A DNA stretch of 64,000 nt from Agrobacterium tumefaciens (GTDB lineage: Bacteria > Pseudomonadota > Alphaproteobacteria > Rhizobiales > Rhizobiaceae): positions 2,238,501-2,302,500 of the forward strand of contig NZ_CP039888.1 in the NCBI RefSeq assembly GCF_005221325.1, read 5' to 3'. Position 1 is the first letter of the stretch, and each line of letters begins with the position of its first letter. The position numbers and the translations under genes were made by a program. A model generated the notes under the pieces. The model searched no databases and had not been told where the DNA came from. It was given only the letters and a program-made list of their open reading frames with translations. Of this stretch, positions 53,774 through 64,000 are shown piece after piece.

Positions 53774-55810
53774 ATGTCGAATGATCCCCTTCTTCAACCC
53801 TACCAGCTGAAACACCTCACCCTGCGAAACCGCATCATCGTCACCTCGCATGAGCCCGCCTATCCCGAGGATGGCATGCCGAAGGGGCGTTACCGTGCCT
53901 ATACGGTGGAGCGGGCAAAAGGCGGTGTCGCCTTGACGATGACGGCGGGCTCCGCCGCCGTCTCCCGAGACAGCCCGCCCGTCTTCAATAATCTGCTCGC
54001 CTACAAGGATGAAATCGTTCCCTGGATCAGGGAAATGACCGACGCCGTGCATGAACAGGGTGCGGCGATCATGATCCAGCTGACTCATCTCGGCCGCCGC
54101 ACCCGCTGGGACAAGGGCGACTGGTTGCCGGTGCTCGCCCCTTCGCACCAGCGGGAAGCGGCGCATCGCGCCTTTCCGAAGAAGATCGAGGATTGGGATA
54201 TCGAACGCGTCGTCAAGGACTTCGCCGACGCTGCGGAACGCATGAAGGCCGGCGGCATGGATGGGGTGGAATTGGAGGCCTATGGCCATCTCATCGATCA
54301 GTTTATTTCCCCGCTGACCAACGAGCTTGATGGACCCTATGGCGGTTCGCTGGAAAACCGCATGCGTTTCTGTCTCGACGTCTTCAAGGCGATACGAAAA
54401 CGCGTGGGTGACGATTTCATCCTTGGGGTCCGTTATACCGCCGACGAATGTCTCGAGGGCGGCACGGGCAAGGCAGAGGGCCTCGAAATATCCAGGCGAC
54501 TGAAGGACAGCGGCCTGATTGACTATCTCAACGTCATCAGGGGCCATATCGACACCGATCCCGGCCTGACCGACGTCATTCCCATTCAGGGCATGGCAAA
54601 TGCGCCGCATCTCGATTTCGCCGGTGAAATCCGTGCCGCGACCAATTTCCCGACCTTCCATGCCGCGAAAATCCAGGATGTCGCAACCGCCCGTCATGCG
54701 ATCGCCGCCGGCAAGGTCGACATGGTCGGCATGACGCGGGCGCACATGACGGACCCGCATATTGTGCGCAAGATCATGGAAAAGCGGGAGGAGGATATTC
54801 GCCCCTGTGTGGGCGCCAATTATTGTCTCGACCGCATCTACCAGGGCGGCCTCGCCTTCTGCATCCACAATGCGGCCACCGGCCGCGAAGAAACCATGCC
54901 GCACGACATCACCAAGGCGGTGCAGCGCCGCAAGGTGGTCATCGTCGGCGCCGGTCCGGCCGGGCTTGAGGCGGCGCGTGTCTGCGCCGAACGCGGCCAT
55001 GAGGTTGTCGTCTTCGAGGCTGCGAACGATGCCGGCGGCCAGATACGCCTGACCGCGCAAAGCGAGCGTCGCCGCGAAATGAAAGGCATTATCGACTGGC
55101 GCATGAGCCAGTGCGAAAGGCTCGGCGTCACCTTCCATTTCAACAGTTGGGCGGAAGCCGACACGGTTCTTTCGGAAAACCCCGACGTGGTCATCATCGC
55201 CACCGGCGGAGTGCCGCATACCGACGTGCTTTCAAAGGGCAATGATCTCGTCGTTTCCGCCTGGGACATCATCTCCGGAGACGTTAAACCGGGCACGAAT
55301 GTGCTGGTCTTCGACGATGCCGGCGATCACGCCGGCCTGCAGGCCGCCGAATGTCTGGCAAAGGCGGGCGCGAAGGTCGAGATCATGACGCCCGACCGCG
55401 CCTTTGCCCCGGAGGTCATGGCCATGAACCTCGTTCCCTACATGCGCGCGCTGCAGAAACTCGACGTCACCTTCACCGTCACCTACCGGCTGGAAGCGGC
55501 GGAAAGAAACGGTAACCAGCTCATCGCCCATGTCGGCAGCGATTATGGCGGCGTGGCCAAATCAAGGACCGTGGATCAGATCGTCATCAATCACGGCACG
55601 GTGCCGCTGGACGAGCTCTATTTCGAGCTGAAACCCGGCTCGAAAAACCTCGGCGAAATCTCCTACGACGCCCTGCTTGCGGGAGTGAACCAGACGGTGG
55701 AGCGCAACCCGGCCGGCACGTACCAGCTCTTCCGGATCGGCGATGCCGTGGCCGCGCGCAACACCCATGCGGCGATCTACGATGCATTGCGTCTTGCAAA
55801 GGACATCTGA
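53774..55810 (+). CDS. NADH:flavin oxidoreductase, trimethylamine dehydrogenase/N-methylproline demethylase type
   Basis: 678 residues. N-terminal Old Yellow Enzyme barrel binding FMN (LRNRIIVTSHEPAYPEDGMP, IMIQLTHLGRRTRWDKGDW, LDGPYGGSLENRMRF). A cysteine cluster at about residues 342-362 (CVGANYCLD..., AFCIHNA) expected to hold a 4Fe-4S centre. C-terminal FAD/NAD(P) domain (VVIVGAGPAGLEAARVCAERGHEVVVFEA in segments). Size and layout resemble demethylases for N-methylated amino acids such as N-methylproline from stachydrine. Dienoyl-CoA reductase activity is the alternative. Controlled by the divergent TetR gene. Confidence 0.8.
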   Translation: MSNDPLLQPYQLKHLTLRNRIIVTSHEPAYPEDGMPKGRYRAYTVERAKGGVALTMTAGSAAVSRDSPPVFNNLLAYKDEIVPWIREMTDAVHEQGAAIMIQLTHLGRRTRWDKGDWLPVLAPSHQREAAHRAFPKKIEDWDIERVVKDFADAAERMKAGGMDGVELEAYGHLIDQFISPLTNELDGPYGGSLENRMRFCLDVFKAIRKRVGDDFILGVRYTADECLEGGTGKAEGLEISRRLKDSGLIDYLNVIRGHIDTDPGLTDVIPIQGMANAPHLDFAGEIRAATNFPTFHAAKIQDVATARHAIAAGKVDMVGMTRAHMTDPHIVRKIMEKREEDIRPCVGANYCLDRIYQGGLAFCIHNAATGREETMPHDITKAVQRRKVVIVGAGPAGLEAARVCAERGHEVVVFEAANDAGGQIRLTAQSERRREMKGIIDWRMSQCERLGVTFHFNSWAEADTVLSENPDVVIIATGGVPHTDVLSKGNDLVVSAWDIISGDVKPGTNVLVFDDAGDHAGLQAAECLAKAGAKVEIMTPDRAFAPEVMAMNLVPYMRALQKLDVTFTVTYRLEAAERNGNQLIAHVGSDYGGVAKSRTVDQIVINHGTVPLDELYFELKPGSKNLGEISYDALLAGVNQTVERNPAGTYQLFRIGDAVAARNTHAAIYDALRLAKDI

Positions 55811-55835
55811 TGTGGGTGTCCCGGATCAGGGGATA

Positions 55836-56046
55836 TGAGGCGTGGGGCTGTTCGGAAGCTCCCGCAACGAGTGGCCCCTGACTGACGCACACCGACGGGA
55901 GCAGCACCTAGTGCCAGAAGCCCAACGCCAATCCCGGCTTCGACGGCGGCTCCTGCGCCGTCGCCCCAGTCCCGACGAACACTTCGCGCCAAGCTATATT
56001 CGCGCTCTCCAATGTCCTAAGCGCCATGGCGCGCAAATTGCAGGGG
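55836..56046 (-). pseudogene. Remnant of a LysR-family regulator (frameshifted, both ends missing)
   Basis: In one minus-strand frame the bases encode PCNLRAMALRTLESANIAW then REVFVGTGAT, and after a frame change near 55955 the next frame gives GAAVEAGIGVGLLALGAAPV. Joined, these match the second effector subdomain of LysR regulators (ALxxLexAgixWrxvFvg...aaVeAGlGvgll). Neither N-terminal HTH nor the full C-terminus is present. The fragment begins next to the 3' end of the eutH-like gene, suggesting that DNA was inserted or lost here. Confidence 0.65.
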
Positions 56047-56064
56047 CCGCACCAACGTTGGCAC

Positions 56065-57291
56065 TTAGGTTGTAGCAGGTAGAAGGCCACTCGCCGGCTC
56101 TTGCTGGTGCTCCAGTTTGAGCGCGCTTGGAACAGAAAGCCAGTATGCCAAGCCAAACCCGGCAAGCCCACCTCCGAACTTGCCGATCAACAGCGGCAAG
56201 ATAAGCGAGGGCTGAAAATTTGCCGAAAACGCCAGATGATCGCCGAAGGAGAAGGCCGCACAAACGCTGAAAGCGATCACCAGAACCTTGCCCTTAGGCG
56301 GCATATCGCCGATCAATCTGAACATAGCCAGGATGTTTGCCGACGCAGCCAGAAGCCCAGTCGCGCCGCTCTTCGATAGCCCGACTTTCGAGCCGATGAC
56401 CTCCATCGGGCCGGCAAGATATTTGGATATCAAATAAACCATCGGAAACGCGCCACTGAGCATGATGCCAATGTAGCCCGCTATTTCAAGAGCGCGAAAT
56501 TGATCGTCGGCGTCCGCGATAATGGGTGCGAAACCCCACCCGCCAAGAATATAGGTGAAGAAAGACGTGAAATACTCGACGATCGATGCAACGAGGACAA
56601 GCGTAATGGCGATATGCATAAACCTGCCGAAAAGGAGGAAGAGCGAGATCATACGCTCCGGAAAAAACCGCAAGCCCACCGCCAGAACACCACAGAAGGC
56701 CGCCAAAGGCAAAACGTTGCGAACGATTGTCGCCATTGACAGCGACAGGAACTCGGTAGCCGCTCCCGTGGCAGCAACATCCGGCCGTATAGGAACGGCG
56801 AAGACTACAAGCATCAAGGACGAAAGGATGACGCCAATCGGTATGCTGAGGACACCGGCCATAACGCCAAGGGCCATGTATTTATGATCGGCCTTCTTCA
56901 GCATTGTAAGACCAACCGGTATCGAGAAAATGATGGTGGCCCCAGCCATAAATCCAACGATCGTTGCCATGACCCAGCCGTCGGGCGAACTGGCAAGCGC
57001 TTTCGCCAGCTGATACCCTCCCATGTCGGTCGCGATGATCGTCGTCGCCGCGATGGCAGGATCTACACCCAACGCCGCATGCATTGGCCCGACAGTCGAA
57101 CTGATAAACTTGGACAAATAAGGGATCGAAGCCATGATTCCTGCAACGGGGACGAAAATCGGCCCGATACTGTGCAGCCCGCTTATAAACTCCTTGCCAA
57201 GCCCGCTCTCGCTGTCGATCAACGAAGCGATAGCGCCAGCCACAGCACAGACCATTATGAAATAGATAACGTATGTTCCGATGTTCTCCAT
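56065..57291 (-). CDS. eutH: EutH-like ethanolamine (or related amine) transporter
   Basis: 408 residues from the ATG five bases after tggagg, the same length as E. coli EutH. Many hydrophobic segments (about ten). Conserved: IASLIDSESGLGKEFISGLHSIGPIFVPVAGIMASIPYL in segments, TDMGGYQLAKALA, and CAAFSFGDHLAFSANF. EutH imports ethanolamine, but no ethanolamine ammonia-lyase genes (eutBC) are present. The neighbours are an aldonolactone oxidase and an SDR dehydrogenase, so the real cargo may be another amine or alcohol. Base composition looks less GC-rich than the chromosome around it. Confidence 0.85.
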   Translation of the reverse strand: MENIGTYVIYFIMVCAVAGAIASLIDSESGLGKEFISGLHSIGPIFVPVAGIMASIPYLSKFISSTVGPMHAALGVDPAIAATTIIATDMGGYQLAKALASSPDGWVMATIVGFMAGATIIFSIPVGLTMLKKADHKYMALGVMAGVLSIPIGVILSSLMLVVFAVPIRPDVAATGAATEFLSLSMATIVRNVLPLAAFCGVLAVGLRFFPERMISLFLLFGRFMHIAITLVLVASIVEYFTSFFTYILGGWGFAPIIADADDQFRALEIAGYIGIMLSGAFPMVYLISKYLAGPMEVIGSKVGLSKSGATGLLAASANILAMFRLIGDMPPKGKVLVIAFSVCAAFSFGDHLAFSANFQPSLILPLLIGKFGGGLAGFGLAYWLSVPSALKLEHQQEPASGLLPATT

Positions 57292-57346
57292 GCCGACCTC
57301 CATAGCGATCAAGGGCTGCCGCCACAGGGACGGCAGCGCGACAATA

Positions 57347-58597
57347 TCAACCTAGCAGTTGCGCCAGATGCTCATTGAGGAAGAAACCTTGGGGATCGAG
57401 CCGATTTCGCAGGGCCCGAAACTCATTGGCTTTTGGATAGAGGTCGTTGACATCCTGACGCGACAGGAAATGCAACTTTCCCCAATGAGGTCGTGATCTA
57501 AATCCGCGAAGGATGTTGTCGACATCACGCAGATAAGGCCAATAGTCGGTTCCAGGCTCGCCTGAAACGGAAAGTGTGATGCTGTCCTGCTCGTGGAAAG
57601 GACTCATCCACGCCTTGTCGCCCGCGGTGAACCGGTATTCGATCGGATAAATACATTCAGGATATTTATCCAGCATCAGGGCACGAACAGCCTTGATGGC
57701 TTCCTTTCCGTGAGCGACGGGAACCGCATATTCCAGTTCATGAAAGTTCGGGACGTATTCGATCGGATAAATTTCAGAGCTGTATGCAACCGTCTCAAAC
57801 CCGGCCGACATCGGAGGTTCTTCGGTGATATCCATCACCTTCATCTCACAGACGTCGGTCGTCTTTCCCGACTTCGAAGTGGCAGCCGTATCTGGCAAAC
57901 AATAGCAGTGGCGGCTTTTTTCAGTCGGGCACCAGAAGAAGCCGAAATGGCGGTGCTTGGCGGCCAGTTCGTCATGCATCTCCATGCACGCGTCGAAGTC
58001 CTCGTGCCAGAGCCGCTCCTTCAGATTGTAGGAATCCATGAGCTGGAGAGTGATTTCGGAGATTACGCCCATCGTTCCGACCGCCACCCGTGACGCGAGG
58101 AGATTATCTGGCGTGGATTCGTCGACTTCCAGAATTTCGCCGTTCGGCTGGACGATCTTCATCCCAACGATTGCACTCGCCAGATTGCCGAGTTTGGCCC
58201 CGGTTCCGTGAGTTCCAGTGCACAACGCGCCAGCAAGCGCCTGGCTGTCGATATCGCCTTGGTTGATCATGGAAAGACCGGCGCCCTTCAGATACTTGCC
58301 AAGCTCGTTGATCGTCGTTCCCGCGGAGGCGGTTACGCGCTTGAGATCATGGTCGACACTCTTAACCCCCTTCATCCCGGAGAGGGTGAGCATGAGGCCG
58401 TTGGTGGCGGCCACGGGAGTGAAGGAGTGGCCAGAGCCCGCGCACCGAACCCTCATGTTCTGCGATGTCGCGGTCGCGACCATCTCGCAGAGTTCCTGCT
58501 CACTTCGCGGAGCGCCGCGCGCGGTGGTGACGCAGGATTGATTACCAACCCAGTTTCGCCAATGTCCCCCGGCTTCAAGTTCCCGATTTTTAAGCAT
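57347..58597 (-). CDS. FAD-linked aldonolactone/alditol oxidase
   Basis: 416 residues from MLKNRELEAGG. VAO/PCMH flavoprotein fold: VRCAGSGHSFTPVAATNG (FAD pyrophosphate loop), GALCTGTHGTGA, and VGTMGVISEITLQLMDSYNL. C-terminal HWGK (RPHWGKLHF) is the HWXK motif of D-arabinono- and L-gulono-1,4-lactone oxidases. No membrane helix. The histidine usually linked to FAD would be in GSGHS. Lies between the SDR gene and eutH on the same strand, with gaps of 95 and 55 bases. Confidence 0.85.
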   Translation of the reverse strand: MLKNRELEAGGHWRNWVGNQSCVTTARGAPRSEQELCEMVATATSQNMRVRCAGSGHSFTPVAATNGLMLTLSGMKGVKSVDHDLKRVTASAGTTINELGKYLKGAGLSMINQGDIDSQALAGALCTGTHGTGAKLGNLASAIVGMKIVQPNGEILEVDESTPDNLLASRVAVGTMGVISEITLQLMDSYNLKERLWHEDFDACMEMHDELAAKHRHFGFFWCPTEKSRHCYCLPDTAATSKSGKTTDVCEMKVMDITEEPPMSAGFETVAYSSEIYPIEYVPNFHELEYAVPVAHGKEAIKAVRALMLDKYPECIYPIEYRFTAGDKAWMSPFHEQDSITLSVSGEPGTDYWPYLRDVDNILRGFRSRPHWGKLHFLSRQDVNDLYPKANEFRALRNRLDPQGFFLNEHLAQLLG

Positions 58598-58692
58598 TCC
58601 AGTGTTCTCCCAGATTATCTGACCAGGGGGCGGACACAGCTCCGCCGCCCGGACAAAGCGGCTTCTCAATGAACAATCAAAATTTCAGGTGC

Positions 58693-59457
58693 CTATATGG
58701 CAGTGTATGCATTGTCAGCGAACAGATGCGCTCCATTCACGAAGCTGGAGTCGTCGCTCGCAAGAAACAGCGCAGCTTTGGCAACCTCGGCAGGCAGGCA
58801 CAAACGGCCCTGCGCCGACTTGATTGCTTCTTCCGAAACATCGACACCGAAGCTGCGAAGCAGCTGGATTTCGCGTAGACCGTGGTCCGTCGCGATGAAC
58901 CCGGGGCATATCGCGTTGCTTCGGATATTGCGGTCGCGAAACTCAACGGCCAATGCGCGCGCGAACATATGGCAGGCACCTTTAGTGGTGCAGTAAAGCA
59001 CCTCCATGGGCGTACCGACCACTGCGGAAATCGACGACGTCGAGATAATGCTGCCTCCGCCGGCCTCTATCATCCCCGGCAGGACGGCGCGGGTTACGAG
59101 GAACATGCTTTTGACGTTGATCGCCATCAGACGATCCCAGTCCTCCTCAGAGGTCTCAAGAAACGGACCAGCGGTCAAAGTTCCTGCGTGGTTCATCAAT
59201 ACGGTGATGTTACCAAATCTGTCCATGATGGCATCGACCGCAGCCTGAACCTGGGCAGCGTCGGAAACATCCGCCTCCGCGAAGAAGACGTCTAGCCCTT
59301 CGGAAACCAGTCTGGACGCAACCTCCGCACCCATGCTACGCGGCAAATCGATGATTCCGACTTTCGCACCTTCAGCTGCAAAAATCTCTGTTGCCGCAAG
59401 GCCGCAGCCTCCAGCACCGCCGGAAATGAGAGCGGTCTTGCCCGTTAAACGTCCCAA
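58693..59457 (-). CDS. SDR-family dehydrogenase
   Basis: 254 residues starting at TTG 59457, six bases after aggagg; an in-frame ATG nine codons upstream lacks a ribosome site. Short-chain dehydrogenase: cofactor loop SGGAGGCGLA, MNHAGTL (NNAG variant), catalytic Ser around 141, Tyr155 and Lys159 (YCTTKGA). Asp37 after the second strand (GIIDLPR) favours NAD(H) over NADP(H). First gene of the SDR-oxidase-eutH set and divergent from the LuxR-type regulator. Confidence 0.9.
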   Translation of the reverse strand: MGRLTGKTALISGGAGGCGLAATEIFAAEGAKVGIIDLPRSMGAEVASRLVSEGLDVFFAEADVSDAAQVQAAVDAIMDRFGNITVLMNHAGTLTAGPFLETSEEDWDRLMAINVKSMFLVTRAVLPGMIEAGGGSIISTSSISAVVGTPMEVLYCTTKGACHMFARALAVEFRDRNIRSNAICPGFIATDHGLREIQLLRSFGVDVSEEAIKSAQGRLCLPAEVAKAALFLASDDSSFVNGAHLFADNAYTAI

Positions 59458-59571
59458 TTTTTTCCTCCTACGAGCGCGCTCCAACGCTCTGTGACAGTTC
59501 CCTTGTTGTTGATACGGTTAACCCGTGTTCTTATTTCACGAAGGTAGGAAGAGCTGGGCTGCGACGTCGAT

Positions 59572-60396
59572 ATGGTGAAAGTTATATGCTGCGACCGGAC
59601 TAACGACGCGGAGCTCGTCGGACGTCTTATTTCCGTGATCGGAACGGAAAAATTTGGTACGACCCTGGACGACTACATCCGATGCATCGTCGATTTCGAT
59701 ATGAGTTGCATACTAGCCTTTTCTTTGGGGCGGCATGCCAAGCTCATTCACAATGGCTACGATAAGTCTGTACCACGCAAGGTGATAAACGCGTATCTGC
59801 AAGGCGGATTCCTGCTGGACCCGTTTTACGTCGCTGCCTGCAACAATCATCCCTCGGGCTTGTGGCGAATGCAGGATCTCGCACCCGACAGCTTCCACAC
59901 GTCCGGTTTCCTTATTTCGCAAGACGTTCACCCCTGCGTCTCATCCGAAGCGGGCTCCCTCGTCGAAGAGATCGGATACATCGTGCCGCTTCAGGGGCGC
60001 GATGCCATCGTATTCTCCCTCATGCGCAGCCAGGGTCGCGCTGCATTCAGCGAAACGGAGATGCAAACTCTTGGGGGACAAAAGCCAATCATACAAGCAG
60101 CACTGCAGACGCATTGGAGCCAGCTGCATCTGCCGCAGTTGAGTCACCATGAAAAAGAAAATGAGAGTGACGACGCCGATTTCGCGAGGATTTTCGAAGG
60201 TCGCCTAACCGCGACGCAGCTCGCAGTGGCCAAGCTCATACTTCGCGGGCATAGCAGCCTTTCGATTGCCCAGCATCTGAAAATATCGGAAGGCACTGCA
60301 AAGCTTCATCGACACAATATTTATAAGCGACTGGCGATAACAAGTCAGGGCGAGCTGTTTCGAATATTCATCGGGCACCTGCAAAAGGGCGAGTGA
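59572..60396 (+). CDS. LuxR-type HTH regulator with unusual N-terminal domain
   Basis: 274 residues. The C-terminal 65 residues are a LuxR/GerE helix-turn-helix (LTATQLAVAKLILRGHSSLSIAQHLKISEGTAKLHRHNIYKRL in segments). The N-terminal 200 residues carry LLDPFYVAACNNHPSGLWRMQDLAPDSF, a pattern seen in solitary LuxR-type regulators with a GAF-like sensor; the autoinducer-binding residues of quorum-sensing LuxR proteins are not evident. Divergent from the SDR gene with 114 bases between, so it likely controls the SDR-oxidase-eutH genes. Confidence 0.85.
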   Translation: MVKVICCDRTNDAELVGRLISVIGTEKFGTTLDDYIRCIVDFDMSCILAFSLGRHAKLIHNGYDKSVPRKVINAYLQGGFLLDPFYVAACNNHPSGLWRMQDLAPDSFHTSGFLISQDVHPCVSSEAGSLVEEIGYIVPLQGRDAIVFSLMRSQGRAAFSETEMQTLGGQKPIIQAALQTHWSQLHLPQLSHHEKENESDDADFARIFEGRLTATQLAVAKLILRGHSSLSIAQHLKISEGTAKLHRHNIYKRLAITSQGELFRIFIGHLQKGE

Positions 60397-60501
60397 CCGT
60401 CGGCCGATGAGCCTGTTGCGACTAGAGCAGTTACCGTTCCCACAGGCACGCAAACCGTGCAGGGAGTTTCCTCGGATCTCTTAGGTGTTTCGTGGAATTT
60501 T

Positions 60502-60578
<77 letters not shown>

Positions 60579-60584
60579 TTACCA

Positions 60585-60791
60585 GCGCAAGTTCGAAGAA
60601 CTTGTCGCGACAGAGCAAACTCGAAGAGTTTGCGTGTTTACCAGGTTTTTGCGTTAGCAAAATACCGACTGCGTTTTTGCGTTAGCAAAAATGTCATTAC
60701 CAGCGTAAATCCCTATGGGATTTATCGCGACTGCATCACAGGGAAGCTGTGATGCATATTGCCGGAGTAAATTGCGGAGCAATTTATCTCC
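60585..60791 (-). other. Array of five short hairpins between 5S rRNA and tRNA-fMet
   Basis: Five perfect stems with tiny loops: 60588-60604, 60615-60633, 60706-60724, 60733-60755 and 60768-60786. Stems 1, 3 and 5 share an outer 3-4-bp clamp (GCG/CGC or GGAG/CTCC) separated from the inner stem by one unpaired T on the 3' side, while the inner stem sequences all differ. Flanks ACCAGCG...TCGCGAC are shared by units 1 and 3. Probably structured precursor rRNA spacer. Confidence 0.8.
60645..60690. repeat. Tandem direct repeat in the rrn spacer
   Basis: gtttttgcgttagcaaaa occurs at 60645-60662 and 60673-60690, 28 bases apart, between hairpins 2 and 3 of the spacer array. Confidence 0.85.
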
Positions 60792-60840
60792 TGTAAGGGA
60801 CGCGCTGTGCGTTTGCCTTGTTTTATGCCGTAGAACGACG

Positions 60841-60864
60841 AAAGGCCGCTTGTAGCGGCCCTTT
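60841..60864 (-). terminator. Terminator-like hairpin between 5S rRNA and tRNA-fMet
   Basis: aaaggccgct-tgt-agcggccctt; GC-rich stem with a 3-base loop. On the transcript strand it is followed by TTTCG, a weak T tract, so it may cause partial termination or mark a processing site. Confidence 0.5.
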
Positions 60865-60916
60865 GTATCGGCTGGGCCGAAGAGAGTGATGAGAAGATTG
60901 ATTGTTGCGTTTTGCA

Positions 60917-61033
60917 GACCTGGCAGCGACCTACTCTCCCGCGTCTTGAGACGAAGTACCATTGGCGCTGGGGCGTTTCACGGCCGTGTTCGGAAAGGGA
61001 ACGGGTGCAGCCGCCCCGCGATAACCACCAGGT
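60917..61033 (-). rRNA. rrf: 5S ribosomal RNA
   Basis: About 117 nt. On the minus strand it starts gacctggtggttatcgcggg and ends gtcgctgccaggt, with the ends pairing (helix I), and includes the conserved cccgttcc and gagagtaggtcg segments. Ends are approximate to a few bases. Confidence 0.95.
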
Positions 61034-61159
61034 CGGCAAAACGCAACAACATAAGTTGTTTTCGAGAAGCTGGGTGGCATTACCACTTTTTGTCTTAATT
61101 ACACGTCTTGTCTGACCGATCCGTATTCTACCTTTGCTCGAGATCGAGCTTGGAGCCAT

Positions 61160-61284
61160 ACAGACCAGAGGTCTGTCGCGCCTTCCGGTTTTTGCTGTCA
61201 AGCAAAATACCTTATGGCGCGGCCCGTCCGGAGCGCTTTCAGCGCGTCAGGACAGAAGACGATGTCATCAAGCTTTGCTTGATG
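61160..61284 (-). other. Hairpins in the 23S-5S spacer
   Basis: Three more triloop hairpins: ACAGACC-aga-GGTCTGT (61160-61176), GCGCT-ttc-AGCGC (61233-61245) and CATCAAGC-ttt-GCTTGATG (61266-61284). They are of the same style as the array between 5S and tRNA-fMet. The spacer 61034-61294 otherwise shows no gene. Confidence 0.7.
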
Positions 61285-61294
61285 AACATAATCA

Positions 61295-64000
<2,706 letters not shown>

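Noticed and set aside
53642..55219. 525-codon minus-strand reading frame opposite the flavin oxidoreductase
   Set aside because: Antisense shadow of a gene with clear FMN, iron-sulfur and FAD motifs; the translation is unlike any protein family I know.
60585..60791. Hairpin array considered as a CRISPR array
   Set aside because: Units are not identical repeats, spacers are irregular and no cas gene is near; structure, not sequence, is conserved.

Overview
The window looks like a piece of the circular chromosome of an Agrobacterium (biovar 1, A. tumefaciens complex) or a very close Rhizobiaceae relative. The main evidence is a full-length telA protelomerase gene (37943-39271). This enzyme closes the hairpin telomeres of the linear chromid in this group. 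It lies directly behind the mprF/lpiA-acvB pair, and acvB is a chromosomal virulence gene of Agrobacterium. Rhizobial features elsewhere agree: a complete gamma-resorcylate (gra) cluster, Irr/Fur-type regulation, mosaic palindromic repeats and an rRNA operon ending in tRNA-fMet.

Layout. 1-9360: end of pdxY, a beta carbonic anhydrase, an MltB-type lytic transglycosylase, asd, a metabolite/H+ symporter with a large periplasmic insertion, and pntAB. 9492-13728: the rutABCDEF uracil catabolism operon (minus strand), with three operator-like palindromes upstream of rutA. 14192-21914: a heme oxygenase, then a plus-strand operon of DapA-type aldolase, GntR regulator, sugar ABC transporter and PfkB kinase. 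22058-33145: a probable D-amino-acid/D-peptide salvage region (P1 aminopeptidase, D-amino-acid transaminase, LysR regulator, D-aminopeptidase, five-gene dipeptide ABC transporter, M19 dipeptidase). 33205-39271: a small membrane protein, mprF/lpiA, acvB and telA.

39318-46589: the gra cluster in the order R-D-A-F-C-B-E-K. It converts 2,6-dihydroxybenzoate through resorcinol and hydroxyquinol to maleylacetate and 3-oxoadipate. A CATTTGCA/TGCAAATG inverted repeat occurs both in the graR-graD divergent region and in front of graK, so it probably marks the GraR regulon. 46641-49386: an FMN-binding protein, a TPR-like protein, AhpC peroxiredoxin and an Irr/Fur-family regulator. 49387-53629: a lipoprotein, an outer-membrane beta-barrel, a two-component system and a TetR regulator. 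53774-55810: an Old Yellow Enzyme/trimethylamine-dehydrogenase-type demethylase candidate.

55811-60396: a degraded LysR gene fragment abuts an apparently acquired block of eutH-like transporter, aldonolactone oxidase, SDR dehydrogenase and LuxR-type regulator. 60502-64000: minus-strand end of an rrn operon (23S, 5S, tRNA-fMet). Its spacers hold a string of short hairpins; three of them share a bulged base but have different, compensating stem sequences.

All functions are inferred from reading the sequence and from family knowledge. No database search was possible.
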